This document shows, in pieces, positions 56,114-64,000 of a stretch of DNA of 64,000 nucleotides. The position numbers and the translations under genes were made by a program. Each line of letters opens with the position of its first letter. The stretch's first letter is position 1. This stretch comes from Melitaea cinxia (Eukaryota > Arthropoda > Insecta > Lepidoptera > Nymphalidae): assembly GCF_905220565.1 (NCBI RefSeq), contig NC_059395.1, positions 15,231,289-15,295,288 of the forward strand, written 5' to 3'. The notes beneath the pieces are model-generated. The model saw only the letters and a program-made list of their open reading frames with translations, was not told the origin of the DNA and did not search any database.

Positions 56114-59100
56114 TTAAGCGGTGAGAGAGCTGAGGTCGGAGAGGAAGTTGTCAGGAGTGAGAATGTGAGATGAGCCGATGATCACTTCCCAGTTCTTGAG
56201 AGCTGCCGTCACTTCGTAGGCGCAACGGATTTCGGAGAAGCAGACGCCTAAAAAATAAATATAAATAATTAAAAATTAAACATACCATTATACCAATCAT
56301 GTTTTTGACTGAATTTTTGTAAGTAGTATATGACAAAAAAAAAAATTAACACATCAAGACTTACTAAAAAAATTATTAGAAGACATAATATCGAACTGGA
56401 CTGTAAAGAGCAATAACTGAATTTTTTGTTGATTTTCAACAGAATTTTACATTCAGAAGTGATAGTAGCTTCATATTAAGCATAATTAATTGATTATAAT
56501 CATTATTCATAAAATCACTATTTCAAAGTGCTTTTGTGACTTTCTATACTCGAGAGAATTATTTGTTTCCTAAATTTCACGAACATTAAAATATTATAAA
56601 AACTTTTTTTTTTATATTTAAAGAACTTATAACTTACCGCCAACCACAAAGACAATCAGACGCGGAACATTTTTAATAGTTTGTTGCGCCTTATCTTTAT
56701 GCCAATGACCGTATCGTACACTAAAATAGAACAAATTACAAATAAATAAATACAGTCAAATTAAAACTCATAATAATAGTTTGTGATATCCACGGGTATC
56801 GTAATCGCGGTAAATCCCGATAAGATAAAGGTAAAATAAGGTAAAAACAATAGATAAAGAATAATTTTTGTACCTAGTTGGAGCTTGATATCCAGAAGTC
56901 TGTGCACGTCCAGCGAGGAAGGGAAAGTGACGTTGATCCAATTTGTCATCAATTGAGTCTTCAATTATGTCCTTGAATATCAATTGATATCAATATATAC
57001 ATAAATTATAATAATGTAATTAGGAGTTCAAAAAAAAAAAATAATAGGCTCATTCATTTTCATTTGATTTCATTTCATTCATTTTAAAATAGGCTTTTGT
57101 AGGGTAAAATCCCATGGAGAACCTATTTGTTGAGCACGATTACAAAATTTTTAATTAAAGTTGTTTATCAAATTTAATGAAATGATGATGATGATGATGA
57201 CGATGATGAAAAAATTTAATATTGTTAAAAAAAGTTACCTTGATCACTGGTGTCCAACGGGACATCTGATAAGTCTGTTCAGTGATTCTTTCTTTCCGTG
57301 GTACTTGGTATTGTTTTTTTCGGTTACCCTGTACAATATGAAGAAGATTAAGAGATAATGTTAAACCAATTTTATTATGAGTTGTATAATTGAAGTTTAT
57401 TTATAAGTAAAAATAAATGTTAATTACATTTCTTTGTTACTACTTTCCAGTCTGTATATTGCTTAACTCAGTTTTAAATGAAAATCGGTTTTAAAATATA
57501 ATGGGCATGCAAATACTATTTGAGTACACAAGTCTTGTAAAATAACCGATTTTGTTAAAAGTTATAACATAACATAGTAATAGCATAATTGTCAATATAA
57601 CAGACCAACAGATAACTGACGTGTATTTAAAAATGGCGGTATTGGAAATATGTTTCGGGATGAAGAGTGGAGCAGTGATCATAAACAAATTGTAAAGCGG
57701 ATGCAACCACGCGAACTTCTAGTAATATGTGACTAAGTAGTGCATAGACTTAATATTCAACGTGTTTGCATAACAATCATAGCACTGGCTGTTTATCTGT
57801 AAGTCGTCAGTTCCATCCGCGCTCATGACAAACTTTTCTACAGACCACACAAATCATACGTGAAGCCATGAAGTGTGAGGAATTTATTTATTTATTAATA
57901 GATAACAAGTAATACTAACGTCGACGACAACGTTGAGACCGAGGTTTGCGAGGTTGAGCAGCGCCTGCTTGTCGGACGGCTCTAGTTGAGCATGAGTAAC
58001 CAGCTTGTTGAGGTTCTCCTCCGATATGCCGTTCTTAGACATTATGTACAAGGCTATTATACGCATCTTGTCGTAGTTTTTAATTGACTGGAATAAAAAG
58101 GCATAAACTGTAAAACTACAAGCATAAATACTAATATGATTACTATCACACAATTTTCAGTAAATAATGTTGATCCTTTTGTTAAAAATGGTACATCTGG
58201 GTTAAAATTAAACAGAAAGTATCTAAATATACATAACTAACACAAAAAACGTGCTACAATATTATTTAGCCTCTTGCCTTCCTGGGTAAATGGGCTATCC
58301 AACACAAAAAGAATTTTTCAATTCACACCATTAGTTCCTGAGATTAGTGCATTCAAACAAACAAAACTTTTCAGCTTTATAATATTTTATAGATTTACAT
58401 TATTTTTATCAACATATACTTAACATAAAATTAAAACAATAAATACGGTATTAAAACCAAAAGATCATCATCATTATAAGATGTATTTTAAAATGCAAAA
58501 TAATAAACCTTAATTTTACCTGATCAAGTAACACAGGAACAATGCTTCTCATGTGATCCTTGATTTTTTCGCCTTCAGCATCAGTACCCATAGCCAGATC
58601 CTAAAATGAAAATAAAATTTAGTTTAATTCATAAATGAACATTAGTTTTCAGAACTTATAATTATTATTATTTACATTATGAAAACTTTTCATATAGAAA
58701 TTATATTATGTATGTACTATGATCGTTTCAGCCCTTAATATCCCACTGTTGGGCATAGGCCTCTTTCCCCACGTAGGAGAAGGATCAGAACTTAATCCAG
58801 AATGCTGCTTCGAACGATTGCTATCAGGTGTACATGATAACAACCGGGAACGACGGCTAAACATGCTCTCCGAGGCAATGTGGGTAGACCCACAAGGACT
58901 GCACAAACACCCAAACCACAGCAAACATACGTATGGCAAATACAAATGTTTGTCATGTGCGGATATCGAATCCACAACTACCAGTGCCACGGCCACAAAC
59001 CAGTGCTGTGACAGTTGTACTTATGACACATATAATAACTTCCCATTAACTACAAAACTATTAAAACAGAACTACAAGGGGCATAAACTTATAAGCATCT

Positions 59101-62100
59101 TATTCTAGTATCAAACTAGCTTTGTACTAGAGATGTAATTAAGGTTGCCACAAGTAAGGTTGTTGTTTTTATGTCGGTCAGAAACTAAGTAGAGTAGCAA
59201 TATAGGAAAAATTATATATTTTCACCTGTTCAACTTTGCAAAGCTTGTCTACATAGCCCTGGTAAGCCTTCATGCAGTCCTCAGCGAGACGCAGGTGTGT
59301 GGCATACTTTGACAGTTCCTTCTGGTACTGTGGCATTTTTTTGATCATTTGCGATAAGTCGCGCATGGACTGTTTATCACCTGATTAAAAGACAGAAGCA
59401 AACATTTATTTCTTCAACTCTTACTTTAAGAACTCAAACATGTATTTTTAGACACAAGAATATATGATAAAGAGATAATATGAAATGTTGAATATGGTTC
59501 GTTAGTTGCTACCAAATCCATGTAACATATTTCCTTTCTCTCATATGTGTATCTTTTGTAAGATAAAATTAGAATGATAGATGCAAAAATTTCTACATTC
59601 AAAAAGCAAATATAAATCCTTTCATAGTTAACTACTGCTTTGAAATAGAATTGAGTTTATGTTTTTTTTTCGTACCTCCTCCCATGCGTTTTGATTCAGT
59701 GAACTTCTTGAGATTCTTGGTTACAGAAGTAGAGACGACAGCGATGTGCTGGTGTCGCAGCTCCACCCACAGTTCATCATTTTCATCCAAAAGTACCTCC
59801 TTCATATGTCCTTGCGATGCTTCATATCTGAAAATCAGAGAATGATATTACTAAAAACAGTAAGCAACACAAAAACTTTTAAAAGTCATTTTATGTAATC
59901 GTAACATGTAATCAGTCAGACAGCATTTCTATCTCACAAAATTTCACTTCATGTGAAAGACAGAAGCGTTGCAATATTTCTTTAATGGAGGACCTATTCT
60001 CTTATTTTCATTGATGGTTATGTATGTTTTTTTATGTTTTCTATTTCGTATAAATAAATAAATAATTATCTTATAATATTCACACACAGTCATCTGTTCC
60101 TAAGATAAGCAGCTTAATGCTTGTGTTATAGGTAATAAGTTGGCTGATATGGCTAAACATTTTTTTTAATATACACGAAAATAATACATTTATAAATACA
60201 AATACTACACTCAGACTCAGGCGGGAATCGAAATCACAACCCGCGGAGGAGAAAGCACACACACAAGTTTGTCGCATGTGTCTACAGTACTAAAAACATT
60301 GTTTATAATATGTTTAATATGTTTAAAACCAAGTTGAAAGAGTAATAATATTTGCGCAAGCTCTTAAAAAAACCCCAAATCTATCCAAATGTCTTAGGTT
60401 TCAAAAGTTAATGTTCCAGCCAGCCATACTAATCTAAAAAGAGGTAACCATTTCCATTTACCTGTAGACGTCATTTTCGATGGGGAGTAAGTCATAGGCC
60501 ATGGCTTGCAGAGTTAGCTCGTGCAGTAGAGGAGACACGCAGTCGAATCCACGGTCTAATACTAGTAGCTGAGAGCGCGCTTTTTCAGGACCCTCGCCCA
60601 TAGTTGGCTCGTCGGCCTACAGAAAATTAAACTTTTATTCAAATAGGCTTCAAAAGGACCTTCGAATCGGCATTTTACATTTTTTAAAATTATGTTTAGT
60701 TAAAAGTGAACCTACCACCGATTCGGAATGTAGATTCTTCACAGAAGAATGGGTAGGAAACTTCGCAGTTACACTTTAAAAAACACTGTGTTTTTATATA
60801 GCTATCGTTAGAACTATCTTTATAGGGTTTTCCTTAGTTTCAGTTAGTTATTTATCATTAATTTTTGGGTGTGCGAGTAATTAAATTCTACTGCAGTATG
60901 TAGATATAGTATTAGTAGGTAGAACACATTTTATTGTGTAGTTTAAATCAAATATGATACCATAAGCCCAACAACCTGACTGACCATAATATGCTCTAAA
61001 AATAGAATATACAGTTTCCTCAATCGCTAATAAGCAGAAAGTATCACTCAAATAAATTAAGTTAATCAGTTTACAATCAAATTATGCTAACTGCGAAGTT
61101 TCTTGCCGATTCTTCTCTGCAGAATTTACATTCCAAATCTGTGGTAGCTTTTCTTTTACAAAAAATAATAATCATTTTTAAAGTTTTAACTTGTAAAATG
61201 ATGATTCGAAAGTGCTCATGGGGCCTATTTAAATAAAGTTGTTTTTGATTTTGATGTGCATATCAGTAAATAAAGTTCTTAGCGAAATACTTAACAGAAT
61301 TAGAAAAAATAGTGTTTAGTAAACTGATGATTTGAATTTTTTTGAGGCTACTACTTTGCTTATTTGTTTTTCGTAAATATTCGTTTCTGCAAACCTAGTT
61401 TAGATAATTATGAACTTAACTAATACAAATAGGTCAAATTGCTTATGTTATTCACAATGGGTGCTATTTCAAATACACAGTAAGTGGTAGTACCTATATC
61501 CAGAAAAATAAGACAGTTTGGCCATACTTCTTTTTAACCGACTACAAAAAACGTCGGAGTTTCTCAATTTGACTGTATTTTCTTATGTTACCTCATAACT
61601 TTTAACTAAGTGGACTAATTTAGATGATTCTTTTTTTAATTAAATCTGGTGTTTGTCATGAAGTCCCATTTAAATTTGTACGAGATCTGGCGAGTAATTT
61701 TTGAGTTATCTTTAAGAATGCGTATTTATTTGACTATTTTACCTACCTACGTCGGCGTCGTATTACTTGTCGATGTAATCGAAGTCGGTATTTTTTTCAT
61801 TTGCGAGATCATAATTATTTATAAAATAATTTCAAATGATAATACAATACCATAACGGTACCTTATATGCATCTAGTTTCTGCTGAATAAGCTGAGCCAG
61901 TTCAACATTGCGCTCCCAGTCACTGCAAGAATTATTAAAAAATAAATAAATAGTGCTTTTCGCCAGTAATATTGCAACGTTAATGAAGGTCTTAATAGTG
62001 AATGTGAAAGCTTGTTAGTCTTTATTTGTTACAGTATTTATATATTGTTAAAATAAATGTTTTGAAAGAAATTTTTACTTTTGTAAAATGAGCACACATA

Positions 62101-63930
62101 CATTTTGCTATTACAAGTTAGTGTATAATGTATGTATATATATATATGAATTACCTGCGATAACGAACGGATGGGTACTCTCCAAGAGTAGCGCAAAGAG
62201 TTGCGATTTGCTCTGCAATGCGCTCCATATTGGCGTTGCGTGTCTGCGTGAGAGCCGGGTTGTACATGCATTGGAAGGTATCCGGCGAATCCAAAGAAAA
62301 TACCTAAAATTATATATTACAATAAATAAGATATATATCAGTTAAACTTTATTTTAAAAAAAACTTATAATTTGTCTATATAATGTCATTCATTCTGATC
62401 ATGTTCTTACTGTCTGCTAGGGAAATTATTTTATACATAATCGGCTCAACATTATTCACAATCTTGTTTGATGGAAAGAAAAGACCTATAATAGTTGCAG
62501 TGAGCGTGCCTAGAAAATGCCTATTCACTCTAACTCTTGACCTTGAACTATAGCGAGACATTGTATATAGGAGCTTTTAACATGTAAGCGTTTTGTGTTA
62601 GGTATGTTAAGCTGAGTGTGTTGTTGATTTTAACTAAATTCATAAACAGACCAGAAAAAAATATTCTTATATAAATACAACATCTACCTCAAACTAACCA
62701 GGAATCAAACCCACATTCTCCAGTTATTAGGCAACTACAAGCACCACCAAAACAGAACGGTTGACACTACGTTATGATTATGCTTTATTATTTATTTGCA
62801 ATTTTATCATATAATTCTATAGTAAATTAGACAGACTTGTGTAAGCTTACTGAAAGTATATTACCTGACTCTCATAAGGCAAGAAGGCAATGTTGATTTC
62901 CTTCAAAGTTTTGATTTTTCTAGCAGCTGAAGATTTGCAGAGCTCATTGAATAATTCCTCAGGGCACACTTATTATAGCAGCGTGCAAAGTAATGTTACA
63001 TCTTAACAATTTTTTTTTAAACAGAGCCACATAAGTGTCTCTTCTTATACAGAGGTATTACACAAAAGGACAAACCTGTTGTTCGTATGGTATGAAAGCT
63101 ATGTTGATCTCCTTTAATGTTTTAATATATTTAGCTACGGGACTACGTGATAATTCATCAAAGAGTACATCGGGACAAGCTGTAATTTAAAATAAAAATA
63201 AATGCAACTAAATATCAAAGCATAAAATGAAAAAAAAAAAAGTGTAATAAGAAGAAAAAAAAGTAATGTATTTGCAGCTAGCTATACAAGCTGTAGTTTT
63301 GCAAATTTTAACACTTTAATGATTTTGCTCATTAATTATGGTCTAATCATGATTTATATCTATGGCCATATTATATCAAAGTTTAATAATAACAAGGAAG
63401 AATAATTAACTAGCTGTACCCTGCGCGCGTTGCTACGCTTTTTATAAATTTTTTTTTTGGTCGTACCAACTCAGAAACCTTTGTGTACCTGTTCACAACA
63501 CTTTGCTGAAGATATGATCAATTACATAGTTTGTGATTCTACAAAGAACATACAGACAAACATCCATTTTTATACATATAGATAGCAAAAATAAAACATA
63601 GACTAGAAAGGTTATTAACTAAAAGAAGAACATACAATAGTTAATAATAAATAATCTTTATCCTTAATTTTAGTAAATATGTTTTAGATTAAGCTTTGGA
63701 TGTAAGGAATCCACTTAATATACAATCATGGTTTTCCACAAATATATTACATTATATATTGTCATTTTTCTTACCTTCAGTAAAGAACACATGTGCAGCT
63801 TTATACATGATGCGGTTACCAACAGAGAAATCATTGATCAAAGCATGAACTGATTTCTCTGATGGTGTGATTAAGTAAATGCCATCCATGGTGTACAGCG
63901 GCTCACGTTTCTTGTGGATGTCTTCTACCA
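56114..63930 (-). CDS. Rop: Sec1/Munc18 protein Rop (STXBP1 homologue), N-terminal exons outside window
   Basis: Munc18-type proteins bind syntaxin-1 and guide SNARE assembly for synaptic and constitutive exocytosis. The exons seen are 63775-63930, then 63076-63179 or 62865-62968, then 62155-62303, 61862-61922, 60462-60616, 59676-59827, 59226-59380, 58520-58600, 57920-58087, 57239-57328, 56874-56971, 56638-56720 and 56114-56247, about 528 residues. About 57 N-terminal residues lie past the right edge, since the first exon here starts at VVEDIHKKREPL. Signature blocks include AYKADEPTMGEGPEKARSQL, LDRGFDCVSPLLHELTLQAM, MRDLSQMIKKMPQYQKELSK, DLAMGTDAEGEKIKD, KERITEQTYQMSRWTPVIKD and SVRYGHWHKDK. 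The C-terminus ends DNFLSDLSSLTA. Very close to vertebrate Munc18-1 throughout; phases of all exons agree. Confidence 0.95.
58711..58990 (+). repeat. Interspersed repeat in Rop intron, antisense
   Basis: CCCACTGTTGGGCATAGGCC, ACGTAGGAGAAGGATCAGA, GGTGTACATGATAACAACCG and ACAAATGTTTGTCATGTGCG match the family at 1991-2245 and 50590-50715. Non-coding. Confidence 0.7.
60620..60790 (-). repeat. LINE 3' UTR scrap, minus orientation
   Basis: TTTTATTCAAATAGGCTTCA, CCACCGATTCGGAATGTAGA and TTCTTCACAGAAGAATGGGT match the tail family at 13995-14540. Confidence 0.6.
61080..61260 (+). repeat. LINE 3' UTR scrap, plus orientation
   Basis: AACTGCGAAGTTTCTTGCCG, CTCTGCAGAATTTACATTCC and TTTAAATAAAGTTGTTTTTG match 41220-41390; it faces the copy at 60620-60790 in the same intron. 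Confidence 0.6.
61529..61820 (+). repeat. MITE-like repeat with ACCGACT ends, copy 2
   Basis: It starts TTAACCGACTACAAAAAACG and ends AATCGAAGTCGGTATTTTTT. It shares TCTCAATTTGACTGTATTTT, AGTCCCATTTAAATTTGTAC and the GAGATCTGG block with 53841-54400. It sits in a Rop intron. Confidence 0.68.
62440..62565 (-). repeat. Scrap of the LINE family at 10463-13400
   Basis: The minus strand reads SRVRVNRHFLGTLTA, matching FKSRVNRHLLGKRALS at the C-terminus of the larger LINE. Confidence 0.5.
62865..62968 (-). other. Rop: Rop alternative exon B (mutually exclusive)
   Basis: A 104-nt exon encoding, after a shared split codon, VCPEELFNELCKSSAARKIK and then TLKEINIAFLPYESQ. It has a GTAATA donor and an acceptor ATAATAAG with a weak pyrimidine tract. 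Its phase is identical to exon A. The B sequence is the closer of the two to vertebrate Munc18-1 (FNELVKS, AFLPYESQ). Confidence 0.88.
63076..63179 (-). other. Rop: Rop alternative exon A (mutually exclusive)
   Basis: A 104-nt exon encoding ACPDVLFDELSRSPVAKYIK and then TLKEINIAFIPYEQQ, the same 34-residue segment as exon B with about 21 identical positions. It has a strong TTTAAATTACAG acceptor and a GTTTGT donor. It is separated from exon B by an intron of only 107 bases. Confidence 0.88.
63410..63600 (+). repeat. Retroposon scrap in Rop intron
   Basis: CTAGCTGTACCCTGCGCGCG, GATATGATCAATTACATAGT and ACAGACAAACATCCATTTTT are typical of a decayed non-coding lepidopteran retroposon tail. No coding content. 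Confidence 0.4.
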
Positions 63931-64000
63931 CTTAAAAATAAAATATTATTTTCATGTTTATTATAAGTTTTTAAGCTTTTATTGTAACTATGAACACTTT

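Noticed and set aside
57181..57215. (GATGAT)n run as a CRISPR-like or regulatory array
   Set aside because: Plain trinucleotide microsatellite in a Rop intron.
62865..63179. The two similar Rop exons as an assembly duplication
   Set aside because: They share the protein but differ at many codons and in both flanking introns, so the duplication is old and under selection, not an artefact.

Overview
The window is a gene-plus-transposon stretch of an insect nuclear genome, almost certainly a moth or butterfly. Its genes are split by short AT-rich introns with GT..AG junctions, and the spliced proteins read as clear insect orthologues. The intergenic and intronic DNA is packed with retrotransposon tails and MITEs that recur in lepidopteran genomes. 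Exon borders below were read by eye from splice sites and protein continuity.

Host genes, left to right: RpL5 (-, 11-3555, with two probable box C/D snoRNAs in its introns); an AGPAT acyltransferase (+, 4079-5200); a SCYL3/PACE-1 pseudokinase (-, 6189-8903); complex I subunit NDUFB8 (+, 20207-21274); Mediator subunit MED22 (-, 21594-25761, with a LINE in its first intron); argininosuccinate synthase (-, 48262-53471); and the Sec1/Munc18 protein Rop (-, 56114 to beyond the right edge). RpL5/AGPAT and SCYL3/NDUFB8 are head-to-head pairs. AGPAT/SCYL3 and NDUFB8/MED22 are tail-to-tail pairs.

Between the genes lie layered transposon insertions. (1) 9207-19757 is one hAT-type element (8-bp target duplication GTCAACAC) that landed between the divergent SCYL3 and NDUFB8 starts. 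It later received a LINE, a tRNA-related SINE, an R1-type LINE remnant (duplication AGAATACCG) and a second hAT (duplication CTACTGGC), which itself contains a young non-autonomous LTR element. (2) About 26020-36930 is an I-type LINE with two open ORFs. Its ORF2 is split by a 5,667-bp DNA transposon (26772-32438) with perfect 25-bp terminal inverted repeats and a 4-bp duplication GTAT; taking it out joins the LINE frame exactly. This transposon carries an intact 903-codon ORF that looks like a DDE/D transposase with a C-terminal eight-cysteine zinc module, plus a small cysteine-rich ORF. It is the best candidate for a poorly described system. (3) 41482-43841 is a pogo-like element with TA duplication, filled by a LINE. 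(4) 46319-47804 is a small inverted-repeat element carrying an integrase-derived (KRBA2-like) C-terminus.

The most interesting host-gene feature is in Rop. Two neighbouring 104-nt exons (62865-62968 and 63076-63179) encode alternative versions of the same 34-residue segment, which holds the syntaxin N-peptide pocket. Neither length is a multiple of three, so a working mRNA can use only one of them.
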